A stretch of DNA of 64,000 nucleotides from Gammaproteobacteria bacterium (ex Lamellibrachia satsuma) (GTDB lineage: Bacteria > Pseudomonadota > Gammaproteobacteria > Chromatiales > Chromatiaceae): contig CP053680.1 of NCBI GenBank assembly GCA_019623805.1, positions 4,132,001 through 4,196,000 on the forward strand, written 5' to 3'. Shown here in pieces: positions 52,376 through 61,023 of the stretch. The translations under genes and the position numbers were made by a program. Below the pieces are notes generated by a model, which had not been told where the DNA came from, did no database searches, and was given only the letters and a program-made list of their open reading frames with translations. The stretch's first letter is position 1; each line of letters opens with the position of its first letter.

Positions 52376-53235
52376 TACTTCTTATCCATGAAACTGCTAT
52401 TGAGTGAATCCAAAGGATTGGAAGAGAACGGTGTCTCCTCCGGCTTCTCTTCAATGATCAGACCTTCGCCCTGCAAGTCATAACGCACACCCTCTGGGAG
52501 GTTGTATTTGTGCTCTATGTCCGGCGTGACCAAGGCCTTACCCGCTTTCTCTTTCTCCTTCCAGCCAAGTCGATAATGTTTACCCAGTTCGCCCTTCGCA
52601 AGATCTGTCGGAAACACCTTGATCGCTGCTTCATCCAGGATGCATGCCCGCTCGCAGAGACCGCAGCCGGTACAGGCGTCGGAGTGCACCACTGGAATAA
52701 ACAGTGCGTGCTTTCCGGACCTGACGTTATGCTGCAAATCCAGCGTTATGGCCCTGCCCCGGATCGGACAGACGTTGAAACAGACCTCACAGCGAAGACC
52801 GTGAAAGGCAATGCAGGTCTCCTGATCCACCACTACCGCCAGTCCCATGCGGGACTCCTCGATATCGGTAAGACCATGATCCAGGGCGTTAGTCGGACAG
52901 GCAGCGATACAGGGGATGTCCTCACACATTTCGCAAGGCCCGGTGCGGGCCACGAAATAGGGAGTTCCCGTTGCAACGTCGTCACCGACTTCACCAAGGA
53001 ACAGCATGTCGTACGGACAGTCCCGTACGCACAACCCACAACGGATACAGGCACCAAGAAAATCTTCTTCCGGCAGGGCGCCCGGTGGACGAAGATAGTG
53101 GGCAGGGAGGGAAGAGGCTCTGTTTGAGTAGATGCCCAATCCCATGCCAACCAATCCGACCCCACAGGCTGTCTTGAGCATGTTGCCCAGAAACTGCCGT
53201 CTGTTCATCCCATGTTTTTTGTCTGTATCTGACAT
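52375..53235 (-). CDS. napG: NapG periplasmic ferredoxin
   Basis: Protein of 286 residues with a twin-arginine signal (NRRQFLGN, R12-R13, hydrophobic 28-44). It binds four [4Fe-4S] clusters, with motifs CIRCGLCVRDCP, CEMCEDIPCIAACP, CEVCFNVCP and CTGCGLCERAC. It partners NapH in electron transfer. An 81-base gap with a long hairpin separates it from napA. Confidence 0.95.
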   Translation of the reverse strand: MSDTDKKHGMNRRQFLGNMLKTACGVGLVGMGLGIYSNRASSLPAHYLRPPGALPEEDFLGACIRCGLCVRDCPYDMLFLGEVGDDVATGTPYFVARTGPCEMCEDIPCIAACPTNALDHGLTDIEESRMGLAVVVDQETCIAFHGLRCEVCFNVCPIRGRAITLDLQHNVRSGKHALFIPVVHSDACTGCGLCERACILDEAAIKVFPTDLAKGELGKHYRLGWKEKEKAGKALVTPDIEHKYNLPEGVRYDLQGEGLIIEEKPEETPFSSNPLDSLNSSFMDKK

Positions 53236-53275
53236 TACTAACCGGTTGTTATCGATTGCAAATGTTTTTAGTTAT

Positions 53276-53313
53276 GACGGTCTCCGGTCTGGCGAACCAG
53301 ACCGGATTCCGTC
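53276..53313 (-). other. Long hairpin between napA and napG
   Basis: Inner perfect stem TCCGGTCTGG (53283-53292) with CCAGACCGGA (53297-53306), loop CGAA, plus an outer GACGG/CCGTC stem (53276-53280 with 53309-53313). It begins four bases beyond the napA stop. No T tract on the minus strand, so it more likely protects the napA 3' end or sets subunit ratios than terminates. Confidence 0.8.
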
Positions 53314-53316
53314 TTC

Positions 53317-55890
53317 TTAGGCCTTACTGATCTTCACCGCACACTTTTTGTAATCCGTCTCTTTCGAGAGTGGATCAGTGGCGTCGAGGGTCAGTTTATT
53401 GACCAGACGACCAGCATCGAACCAGGGAACGAACACCAGACCTTCAGGCGTCTTGTTTCGTCCCTTGGTGTCAACACGGCAGACGATCTCACCACGACGA
53501 GAGACAATCTTGGCCATTTGACCATTACGCAGTTTGCGCTTCTTGGCATCCTTCTTGTGCATGAACACCACGGCATCCGGTACGGCGCGATAGAGCTCAG
53601 GCACACGGCGGGTCATGGAACCCGAGTGCCAATGCTCAAGAACACGACCGGTGCAAAGCCACAGGTTGTACTCCTTGTCCGGCATTTCCGCTGCTGGTTC
53701 GTAAGGACCAAAGATGATGTTGGCCTTCTTGTCCTTGGCACCGTAGAACTGGACTTCACTGCCCTTCTCTACATGCGGATCGTAACCTTCACGGAAGCGC
53801 CACAGGGTCTCCTTACCATCGATCACAGGCCAGCGCAGCCCGCGTGCCTTGTGATAGGTATCGAAGTCCGCCATCTCGTGGCCCTTCTTGGGGATACCAG
53901 GCACGGAGTTGAACAACCGGTACTCTTCGAAAAGCCCCTTCTGCACGTAGTAGCCGAAGTGGTCCATCTCATCGTTGCCGTACTCGTTGCCACGATCATC
54001 AGTGATCTGCTGTTTCGGGAACTTATCTATCTGACCGTTGGTGTAGAGAACCTCATAAAGGGTTTTGCCCGCATATTCAGGTTGTTTGGCGATAAGATCC
54101 TCCGGCCAGACATCCTCCACTTTTACATACTTGGAGAACTCCATGAGCTGCCACAGATCGGAACGGGACTCACCCGGCCCTTGAACCTGCTGACGCCAGA
54201 ACTGGGTGCGTCGCTCTGCATTACCATAGGCACCCTCTTTCTCGATCCACATGGAAGTCGGCAGGACCAGATCGGCCGCCTGCGCAGATACCGTGGGATA
54301 GGGGTCGGTAACGGTGATGAAGTTGGCTGGGTCACGCCAACCGGGGAGAGATTCCTCGTTCATGTTGGCAGCGGCCTGCATATTGTTGTTACACATGACC
54401 CAGAAGCAGTTCATCTTGCGGTCTTTGAGCGCACGATGCATGGCGACCGCGTGGATCAGGGTCTTGCCCATTGGCTTCCCGCTGATGTCCGATTGAGCAG
54501 CCTTATCTGACATACCGTTATGTCTTGGAATGGTGCCTGCTGGCAGCTTCCAGACTTTCTCAGCAAATTTGCAATGTGCATCCTTCTTGACGACGAGATC
54601 GGCAGGCAGACGATGGGTAAAGGTACCTACTTCACGTGCGGTGCCGCAAGCAGATGGCTGACCGGTCAGTGAGAAGGGGCTGTTACCAGGCTCTGAGATC
54701 TTGCCCATCAGCAGATGGATGTTATAGACCAGACCGTTCATCCAGACACCGCGGGTGTGCTGGTTCATGCCCATGGTCCAGAAGGAGGAGACCTTCTTAT
54801 TGGGATCAGCATAGGCCTCGGCCAGTTTGATCAGCTTCTTCTTTGGCACACCGGAAAGCTTGCTGGCTTTTTCAACAGTGTACTCAGAGACCAGCTTCGC
54901 ATACTCATCAAAGGCGATCTTGTTGAACTTGCCCTTGTTGGGGTTCTTCGCAGCCTTCTGCAGAGGATGACTCGGACGTAAGCCATAACCGATATCGGTG
55001 GTGGTCTTGTTGAAGTTAACGTGCTTGCCGATGAAGTCCTTGTTGTAGGCCTTCTTCTGAATGATGTAATTGGCGATAAAGTTGGCGATCGCCAGATCAC
55101 TCTGAGGCTCGAAGATAATCGAGTTGTCCGACAGCTCATAACAACGATGCTCATAGGTGGAGAGCACGTGTACTTCACAGCCTGTTTTGGTCAGACGGGT
55201 ATCGGTAAGACGTGACCAGAGGATGGGATGCATCTCTGCCATATTCGCGCCCCAGAGGACGAAAACATCAGCGTGTTCAAGATCATCGTAACAACCCATG
55301 GGCTCATCAATGCGGAAGGCGCGCATGAAGGCACCTACAGCTGAGGCCATGCAGTGACGGGCATTGGGGTCAATACTATTGGAACGGAAACCCGCTTTCA
55401 TGAGTTTGGCAGCAGCATATCCTTCCCAGACGGTCCACTGTCCGGAGCCGAACATGCCGACACCCTTGGCACCCTTGGCCTTGCGGGCTGCGACCCATTT
55501 CTCGGCCATAGTCTTGAACGCTTCTTCCCAGGAAACTGCCTCGAACTTGCCGTTCTTGTCGTACTTGCCGTTGGTCTTGCGCAGCATCGGCTGGGTCACA
55601 CGATCCTGTCCGTAGAGAATCTTCGGCAGGAAGTAACCTTTGATGCAGTTCAGGCCCTTGTTGACCGGCGCATCAGGATCACCCTGGCTGGCCACAACCT
55701 TGCCGTCTTTGACACCCATGAGAACACTACAGCCGGTACCACAGTAGCGGCAGGCTGCCTTATCCCAACGGATACCATCGTCGCCGTCAGCTGCTGTAGC
55801 GGTTTTAATCGCCGGCAGGGTTACACCCGCCACCGAAGCCGCAGCAGCAACTGCATTGCTCTTAATAAAGTCGCGTCTAGTTAATTTCAC
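53317..55890 (-). CDS. napA: NapA periplasmic nitrate reductase catalytic subunit
   Basis: Molybdoenzyme of 857 residues. A twin-arginine signal (TRRDFIKS, cleaved near ATA) targets it folded to the periplasm. The [4Fe-4S] cysteines are C47, C50, C54 and C82. The molybdenum ligand is C180 (ARHCMASAVG), as expected for Nap rather than an Asp-ligated Nar. It reduces nitrate to nitrite with bis-MGD cofactor. It starts within the 3' end of napD (14-base overlap), coupling it to its chaperone. Confidence 0.97.
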   Translation of the reverse strand: MKLTRRDFIKSNAVAAAASVAGVTLPAIKTATAADGDDGIRWDKAACRYCGTGCSVLMGVKDGKVVASQGDPDAPVNKGLNCIKGYFLPKILYGQDRVTQPMLRKTNGKYDKNGKFEAVSWEEAFKTMAEKWVAARKAKGAKGVGMFGSGQWTVWEGYAAAKLMKAGFRSNSIDPNARHCMASAVGAFMRAFRIDEPMGCYDDLEHADVFVLWGANMAEMHPILWSRLTDTRLTKTGCEVHVLSTYEHRCYELSDNSIIFEPQSDLAIANFIANYIIQKKAYNKDFIGKHVNFNKTTTDIGYGLRPSHPLQKAAKNPNKGKFNKIAFDEYAKLVSEYTVEKASKLSGVPKKKLIKLAEAYADPNKKVSSFWTMGMNQHTRGVWMNGLVYNIHLLMGKISEPGNSPFSLTGQPSACGTAREVGTFTHRLPADLVVKKDAHCKFAEKVWKLPAGTIPRHNGMSDKAAQSDISGKPMGKTLIHAVAMHRALKDRKMNCFWVMCNNNMQAAANMNEESLPGWRDPANFITVTDPYPTVSAQAADLVLPTSMWIEKEGAYGNAERRTQFWRQQVQGPGESRSDLWQLMEFSKYVKVEDVWPEDLIAKQPEYAGKTLYEVLYTNGQIDKFPKQQITDDRGNEYGNDEMDHFGYYVQKGLFEEYRLFNSVPGIPKKGHEMADFDTYHKARGLRWPVIDGKETLWRFREGYDPHVEKGSEVQFYGAKDKKANIIFGPYEPAAEMPDKEYNLWLCTGRVLEHWHSGSMTRRVPELYRAVPDAVVFMHKKDAKKRKLRNGQMAKIVSRRGEIVCRVDTKGRNKTPEGLVFVPWFDAGRLVNKLTLDATDPLSKETDYKKCAVKISKA

Positions 55891-56146
55891 GTTTCATATC
55901 CTCCATCGATTCCTCACCACCATAGTGATAAATCAGAATTGTACTCACTACCCCTTTAACTCCATTCATCGCATTCATCGTATCGGACACTGGGGAAACT
56001 GTTTCCCCTTCATCTTCAACAGTGACGATCAATTTGTCGGCATCCTCACCGCCATGGACTTCAACACCTGTTATTTTTTCCAGCCGCCTGGAGACGACAG
56101 GCCCCTTCTCCGGCTTTGTATGCACAACAAGACTACAAATATTCAT
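55877..56146 (-). CDS. napD: NapD Tat-signal chaperone
   Basis: Cytoplasmic protein of 89 residues with a ferredoxin-like fold that binds the NapA twin-arginine signal until the cofactor is inserted. ICSLVVHTKPEKGPVV and the GVEVHGGEDADKLIVTVE strand match the family. It overlaps the napA start by 14 bases. Confidence 0.92.
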   Translation of the reverse strand: MNICSLVVHTKPEKGPVVSRRLEKITGVEVHGGEDADKLIVTVEDEGETVSPVSDTMNAMNGVKGVVSTILIYHYGGEESMEDMKREIN

Positions 56147-56176
56147 AAGATTGGGATTCCTCCGGGTATCGAATTA

Positions 56177-56701
56177 CTATGCCGCTTTGTCTTGTTGCTG
56201 CGGCTTGAGAATTACAGACTGAGAGGGGCAGACGGCAAAGCATTCGCCACAGCCCGTACAGTCATCTGGGTCAAGTAGGGGCCGGGCCTTACCGCCGACC
56301 TCCAGTTTGAAGCGTATAGCTGATTCATCGCAGACTTCGCCGCAGCTACGGCAGACAACACCCTGCATCGAAAGGCAGTTGTCTGCGATCTCGGCTTTCA
56401 GCGGCCAGGGCGGCTGATTCAGGTCATTAAAAAAGGCCAGCACCTTATGGGTGCAGGCCTTTACGCAATCCCCACAGAATGTGCAGCCACCCTGTGAGAA
56501 ATCTATTCTGGGAAATCCACCGGGGCCCCGCTGGATGATTTGTTGCGGACATTCTGAGATGCAGTCGTCGCATCGTTCGCACTTTTCGACGAATTCCGCT
56601 TCAGGTTTTGACCATGGCGGTCTGATAGAGGACTGTGCCCCACACAGGTCGCCACGAAGAAATTGTGTTCTGTTAATTGACACTATCAAATGGTGTTTCA
56701 T
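56177..56701 (-). CDS. napF: NapF iron-sulfur assembly protein
   Basis: Cytoplasmic ferredoxin-type protein with three [4Fe-4S] clusters (CERCDDCISECP, CTFCGDCVKAC, CTGCGECFAVCP) that helps post-translational assembly of NapA. The start at 56701 (174 residues) is preferred over the ATG at 56731. AAGG lies five bases before it, and it gives the usual short lead to INRTQFLRGD. It is the first gene of napFDAGHBC. Confidence 0.93.
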   Translation of the reverse strand: MKHHLIVSINRTQFLRGDLCGAQSSIRPPWSKPEAEFVEKCERCDDCISECPQQIIQRGPGGFPRIDFSQGGCTFCGDCVKACTHKVLAFFNDLNQPPWPLKAEIADNCLSMQGVVCRSCGEVCDESAIRFKLEVGGKARPLLDPDDCTGCGECFAVCPSQSVILKPQQQDKAA

Positions 56702-56743
56702 TAGAACCTTGCGAGATTCTGTCACTGGCACCGAACAACATCA

Positions 56744-56757
56744 TTGACGCTGGTCAA
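56744..56757 (-). promoter_or_regulatory. FNR/CRP-type palindrome upstream of napF
   Basis: TTGAC-GCTG-GTCAA, a perfect inverted repeat differing from the FNR consensus TTGAT-N4-ATCAA by one symmetric base. Its centre lies about 50 bases before the preferred napF ATG, so an activating position would leave a leader of about ten bases. Confidence 0.5.
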
Positions 56758-56828
56758 GGGATTGGGAAACAGCGCGTCAACTTTCTTCAAATTATTCAAC
56801 CAATTACCATTTAATAGTTATTCACGCA

Positions 56829-56844
56829 TACCTAATAATTGGTA
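56829..56844 (-). promoter_or_regulatory. Candidate NarL/NarP 7-2-7 site
   Basis: TACCTAA-TA-ATTGGTA: two inverted heptamers, each matching the NarL consensus TACYYMT at six of seven positions, with the two-base spacing required by NarL and NarP dimers. It lies about 130 bases upstream of napF. Confidence 0.5.
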
Positions 56845-56846
56845 TA

Positions 56847-56896
56847 TAACCTCTCTGGGGTAGATTAATGTTTACCCTAACAGAATGGAGAGGTTA
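56847..56896 (-). terminator. Nested hairpin downstream of narL
   Basis: TAACCTCTC (56847-56855) pairs with GAGAGGTTA (56888-56896), enclosing GGGTA (56858-56862)/TACCC (56873-56877). It may end the narXL message before the nap promoter, though there is no T run. Confidence 0.4.
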
Positions 56897-56970
56897 ACCT
56901 TAGTTATGTAAGCGTACAGTGAAGGGGTGCCGAGATCTTTGAAATAACAATGGGCAAGCAACGCAGTTGT

Positions 56971-57615
56971 CTACTTTTTTAACGCCCATACTGCCGCCTC
57001 GACCCGAGAATGCAGATTGAGTTTTTTCAGCAGATGTTTAACGTGGACCTTAACCGTACCCTCAGAAATATCCAGTGCCTGGGCGATTAATTTGTTACTC
57101 CTGCCACAAGCAATCTGACCCAGAATCTCCCGTTCACGGGTAGTCAACCCTGCCAAAGTCACTGATTGCGGCGATTTTTCCTCTTCACGAAGGGCCTGGG
57201 CAAGTAACCGGGTCAGTCGCTCACTGATGACGATTTCCCCTTCGATCGCTTTGCGGAGCGATCTGAGGATATCTTCAGGCTCCATATCTTTTAACAGATA
57301 ACCGTCCGCACCCTGGCGTAGTGCGGCTATGACATCCTCTTCATTATCAGAAACAGTAAGCATTAAAATTCGTGCATCGGGATTTTCTTTTTTGATCGCG
57401 CGCAGGGTTTCAATTCCGTTCATCCCCTTCATATTGATGTCCAACAGGATCAAGTCCGGTTTGATACGCTTTGCGAGCGCCAGACCATCGAAACCATTTG
57501 CGGCTTCACCTGCTAGCACCAGAGATTCCTCCATATCTATCAGGTCTGCCACGCCTTTCCTGAACAGGGGGTGATCGTCAATAGCAAGTACAGTGCTAAG
57601 CTTTGTTTCGGGCAT
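56971..57615 (-). CDS. narL: NarL/NarP-type response regulator
   Basis: Two-component response regulator of 214 residues. The receiver domain (about 8-125) has the phosphoacceptor D59 (LLDINMKG) and the conserved acidic pair in IDDHP. The LuxR-type helix-turn-helix (about 148-212, TTREREILGQIACG and EGTVKVHVKHLL) matches NarL/NarP. It overlaps the kinase gene by 20 bases. Its position beside nap and ccm, together with candidate NarL heptamers in both control regions, suggests nitrate-linked regulation. NarP is an equal possibility. Confidence 0.88.
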   Translation of the reverse strand: MPETKLSTVLAIDDHPLFRKGVADLIDMEESLVLAGEAANGFDGLALAKRIKPDLILLDINMKGMNGIETLRAIKKENPDARILMLTVSDNEEDVIAALRQGADGYLLKDMEPEDILRSLRKAIEGEIVISERLTRLLAQALREEEKSPQSVTLAGLTTREREILGQIACGRSNKLIAQALDISEGTVKVHVKHLLKKLNLHSRVEAAVWALKK

Positions 57616-58462
57616 TATTCATCTTCTGAAAGAGGTTTTCATGGGATAAGGTATGGTCACTACCAGAGATGCTGAATGTCAACTCGATTCTAGTCCCGCC
57701 ATTGTCCGTCTCTGTGATCGAAAGTTCGCCACCCAGCCATGCGGCGCGTTCTGTCATTATCGGCAAGCCGTAATGCTGCATCATATCGCCGTTTTTACTG
57801 GCGATGCCAATGCCATCATCTTCAACCCGAACCCTGACAACGCCATCGGGCTGGCACTCAAGCAGTACTTGAGCGGTTGTTGCGCTGGCATGTCTGATTA
57901 CGTTTGAGAGTGCTTCGCGTACAATTTGGATGACATGAATCTCCGCATTGGGGCTGAATCTGCAATTTGCGATCCGGTCGACAAACTCAATCCGGATGCC
58001 GCTTCTGTCGGCATATTCACGGACGGTATTTTCCAGCGTGGCGACGAGTCCTGCCTCGTTGACCCGCAACCTAAATGAAGTCAGTAATTCCCGCAGCTGC
58101 CGGTAGGCACCGTTGAGTGCCAAGCGCAGGACTTGAGTGATGGAGAGAATACTCTCTTGGTCATGCTCTTCGGAGACACTCTTTTCCAGACGGCTAACCT
58201 GTATTTTGAGGTAGGAGAGAGATTGGGCAATCGAATCGTGTAACTCCCGGGCAATCACACTGCGCTCTTCCATAAGCGACAACATCCGGCCTTGTGATGC
58301 CCGCTGAGCCACATTGATCGACAAGGCAATGTGGCTGGCCACGGTTTCCAACAGACGCTGCTGCCACTCTTCAAGCGCCTTTTTCTCAGAAAATTCAACC
58401 AAAAGCACGCCAAACTGCTCCGCTTGATCACGGAGCTGAAATTCACGTACCGCTACATCCAT
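57596..58462 (-). CDS. NarX-like histidine kinase lacking its membrane sensor
   Basis: Kinase of 288 residues. It begins within what is the end of the GAF-like region of NarX/NarQ (FGVLLVEFSEKKALEEWQ). It continues with the HisKA_3 dimerisation helix (ARELHDSIAQSL, phosphoacceptor H75) and the HATPase domain (N-box EALSNVIRHA; G-box EDDGIGIAS). The usual N-terminus with the periplasmic nitrate-binding P-box, two membrane helices and HAMP is absent. AAGGTG five bases before the ATG and an in-frame stop 12 bases upstream show the short start is real. It may be a soluble form or the survivor of a deletion. Confidence 0.85.
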   Translation of the reverse strand: MDVAVREFQLRDQAEQFGVLLVEFSEKKALEEWQQRLLETVASHIALSINVAQRASQGRMLSLMEERSVIARELHDSIAQSLSYLKIQVSRLEKSVSEEHDQESILSITQVLRLALNGAYRQLRELLTSFRLRVNEAGLVATLENTVREYADRSGIRIEFVDRIANCRFSPNAEIHVIQIVREALSNVIRHASATTAQVLLECQPDGVVRVRVEDDGIGIASKNGDMMQHYGLPIMTERAAWLGGELSITETDNGGTRIELTFSISGSDHTLSHENLFQKMNNARNKA

Positions 58463-58602
58463 CTTGTCACCTTATAAGCAAACAATGGTCGATTGTCGAA
58501 ACCAAGATCACCTTTTGACCGCCTGGCAATAAAGCGATCTGTATTCGTTCAGCCAATAAAAATGTACGTGAATATTTTCCCTGATACCGGCATTGATTTT
58601 GA

Positions 58603-58616
58603 ATGATAATTATCAA
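58603..58616. promoter_or_regulatory. FNR-like palindrome
   Basis: ATGAT-AATT-ATCAA, one mismatch from TTGAT-N4-ATCAA, containing the perfect palindrome TGATAATTATCA. The same sequence partly resembles a Fur box, which is the alternative. Confidence 0.5.
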
Positions 58617-58671
58617 TGACGAATAAGTTTATTAGAATATTTTGTTAAAGCAATCAATTAGTTGCCAATTT

Positions 58672-58693
58672 ATTGGTATGCAAAGCTACCTAA
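58672..58693. promoter_or_regulatory. Pair of NarL-like heptamers
   Basis: ATTGGTA (58672-58678) and TACCTAA (58687-58693), the same two heptamers as the napF site but in reversed order with eight bases between. Each matches TACYYMT or its complement at six of seven bases. Confidence 0.4.
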
Positions 58694-58947
58694 GTTTCGG
58701 TATTATTTGCTGATAATGAGAAACTGCAGCAATTCTCCTTACCCTCAATTTTCAAGGGATAAAACAAGTGCTTTGTAAACAACGTGATAAGATCGAAAAA
58801 ATCGGGTAACCTCGCCTCACAATTCTTGTGATTCACCCCTCATATCAGGTATGGTTGCGCCTTATTGAAATTAACGGCTTGCAGCACTCCGAACTGCTGA
58901 TACAGATAGTGTGATCATCTCCAGGACCACACCCATAAATATAAAAC

Positions 58948-59595
58948 GTGACTTCACCTCTTTCTGATACTGCAACATTTGAAGCCAGGGACCTTGAGTG
59001 CATCCGTGACGACCGGGTGCTCTTTTCAAGCCTGTGTTTCACCGTGAACCCCGGCGAAGCGCTTGTGCTCGAAGGACGCAACGGCAGTGGTAAGACATCC
59101 CTGTTGCGTATCTTGTGCGGTATCCGGCTGCCGGAATCGGGACAACTGCTCTGGAAGGGTGAAGATATCTTCAGGTTGGGTCCTGAATATCACGAGCACA
59201 CCGCCTACCTTGGACACAAGGACGGCAGCAAACTCGATCTGACCCCCTTGGAAAACCTGCGCGTGGCCCGCGGATTCGGTAAGGCTAAAGAGGGGATCAC
59301 CCTGGAAGAGGCGCTGGATCAGGTAGGGCTCTACGGCTTCGAGGACGTGCCAACCCGCAATATGTCAGCAGGACAGCAGCGGCGTCTGGCAATTGCCCGG
59401 CTTTTGGTCACCGATGCAAAGTTCTGGATTCTGGATGAACCCTTTACCTCACTGGACAGAAAAGGCATAGAACACATGGAACGGCTCTTTGAAGCGCACC
59501 TGCAATCTGGTGGCATGGCGGCCATGACGACTCATCACCGTATTGGCTTCAAGGAAGATGTCAAACTGGTACGGGTCAACCTGTCGGATCGATGA
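58948..59595 (+). CDS. ccmA: Cytochrome c maturation ATPase CcmA
   Basis: ABC ATPase of 215 residues that, with CcmB, C and D, releases haem-loaded CcmE. Walker A is GRNGSGKTS, the signature is MSAGQQRR, and Walker B ends in WILDEPF. The start is GTG with no obvious ribosome binding site, so the exact N-terminus is somewhat uncertain. It begins a chain of seven ccm genes that mostly overlap by four bases. Confidence 0.95.
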   Translation: MTSPLSDTATFEARDLECIRDDRVLFSSLCFTVNPGEALVLEGRNGSGKTSLLRILCGIRLPESGQLLWKGEDIFRLGPEYHEHTAYLGHKDGSKLDLTPLENLRVARGFGKAKEGITLEEALDQVGLYGFEDVPTRNMSAGQQRRLAIARLLVTDAKFWILDEPFTSLDRKGIEHMERLFEAHLQSGGMAAMTTHHRIGFKEDVKLVRVNLSDR

Positions 59596-60275
59596 GCACG
59601 CTCTCTCTTACCAGCGCATTCACCCTGCTCCTCAAAAGGGACTTGCTCCTGGCCTACCGGCGTCGCGCCGAACTGGTCAACCCGCTACTGTTTTTTGTGC
59701 TGGTCACCGCCATGTTTCCCCTGGGCATCGGCAACGATCCCAAGCTGATTCAGGCGGTAGGTCCCGGCGTCATCTGGGTCGCGGCCCTACTCGCCGCCCT
59801 GCTCTCCCTGGACACCATGTTCCGTTCCGACTTTGATGATGGGACCCTGGAGCAGTTTATGCTCAGTGCCCATCCGATTTCGGTGCTGGTCCTGGCAAAG
59901 ATTCTGGCGCACTGGATGATCACCGGACTGCCGCTTTTCATCGCCGCCCCCTTGCTGGCGATGATGCTGAATGTTCCCACTGATGCCATTCCGACCCTGA
60001 TGCTGACGCTTGTACTCGGAACTCCGGTATTAAGCCTGATCGGTTCGGTCGGCGTGGCATTGACCGTCGGTCTGCGCCGTGGCGGCGTCATTCTTTCACT
60101 GCTGGTGCTGCCGCTCTATGTCCCGGTATTGATCTTTGCCACCGATGCAGTAAAGACCTCCATTGTGGGGATTCCCACCAGCGCGCAGATTTCCATCCTT
60201 GCAGCCATGCTGGTAGGTTCCCTTGTTCTGGCGCCTTTGGCCACCGCCGCTTCTCTGAGAATCAGTTTAAGTTGA
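59592..60275 (+). CDS. ccmB: Cytochrome c maturation permease CcmB
   Basis: Inner-membrane protein of 227 residues with six hydrophobic segments. The FRSDFDDGTLEQ motif between helices two and three is the family signature. Partner of CcmA in the CcmABCD complex. Its ATG overlaps the ccmA stop by four bases. Confidence 0.95.
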   Translation: MSTLSLTSAFTLLLKRDLLLAYRRRAELVNPLLFFVLVTAMFPLGIGNDPKLIQAVGPGVIWVAALLAALLSLDTMFRSDFDDGTLEQFMLSAHPISVLVLAKILAHWMITGLPLFIAAPLLAMMLNVPTDAIPTLMLTLVLGTPVLSLIGSVGVALTVGLRRGGVILSLLVLPLYVPVLIFATDAVKTSIVGIPTSAQISILAAMLVGSLVLAPLATAASLRISLS

Positions 60276-60276
60276 T

Positions 60277-61023
60277 ATGATAGTTCGATTTTTCCATCAG
60301 ATGGGTTCGCCCCGTTACTTTTACAACGTCGCGGGCAAGATGATTCCCTGGTTCGCGATCTCTTTTCTGCTCACCCTGATCGCCGGTATCTATTACGGGC
60401 TGTTCGTCGCCCCACCCGACTATCAACAGGGAGAAAGCTACCGCATCATGTACATTCATGTGCCTGCGGCCTGGATGTCGATGTTCATCTATATGGTGAT
60501 GGCGGCCGCCGGCCTGATCAGCTTGGTCTGGCGCATCAAAATCACGGAGATCACGATTATCAGCAGTGCCTCGGTTGGGGCATCCTTTACTTTTCTGGCA
60601 CTGGTGACCGGCTCATTGTGGGGCAAACCCATGTGGGGGACCTGGTGGGTCTGGGATGCACGTCTCACATCTGAGCTATTGTTGCTGTTTCTCTACCTAG
60701 GCATCATCGCGCTCTACAGCGCTATAGAGGACAAACGCGTGGCTGCACGAGCCATCTCTATTCTGGCGCTGGTGGGCGTGGTCAATATTCCGATCATCCA
60801 CTACTCGGTGGAGTGGTGGAACACGCTGCATCAGACCTCATCCGTGACCATGACTGGAAAACAGGCCATGTCGACCAGCATGCTAATCCCGCTTTTGTTG
60901 ATGGCCATCTCTTTTAAACTTTATTACGGTGCCGTGGTCTTAATGCGGGCACGAGCTGAAGTACTGGAACGTGACCGCAATACCCGATGGGTGCGCGAGC
61001 TGGTTGAAGGGGAGATGAAATGA
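60277..61023 (+). CDS. ccmC: Cytochrome c maturation haem-handling protein CcmC
   Basis: Inner-membrane protein of 248 residues with six helices. It loads haem onto CcmE. The tryptophan-rich haem-contact loop is WGTWWVWDARLTSEL, flanked by conserved histidines (YIHVPAAW and IHYSVEWWN). It follows ccmB after one base and overlaps ccmD by four. Confidence 0.96.
   Translation: MIVRFFHQMGSPRYFYNVAGKMIPWFAISFLLTLIAGIYYGLFVAPPDYQQGESYRIMYIHVPAAWMSMFIYMVMAAAGLISLVWRIKITEITIISSASVGASFTFLALVTGSLWGKPMWGTWWVWDARLTSELLLLFLYLGIIALYSAIEDKRVAARAISILALVGVVNIPIIHYSVEWWNTLHQTSSVTMTGKQAMSTSMLIPLLLMAISFKLYYGAVVLMRARAEVLERDRNTRWVRELVEGEMK

Larger units (their letters stand above)
58463..58947. other. 485-base divergent control region between narX and ccmA
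   Basis: No credible gene. AT-rich middle with an FNR-like palindrome at 58603-58616 and NarL-like heptamers at 58672-58693. It must carry promoters for both narXL (minus) and ccmABCDEFG (plus). No confident sigma70 boxes were assigned. Confidence 0.6.

Noticed and set aside
53518..54510. 330-codon plus-strand frame opposite napA
   Set aside because: Antisense to a conserved region of napA without start signals; explained by codon bias of napA.
58603..58616. Fur box reading of TGATAATTATCA
   Set aside because: The central base and outer repeats of the Fur 7-1-7 consensus are absent; the FNR reading fits better and suits the nap/ccm context, though it is not proven.
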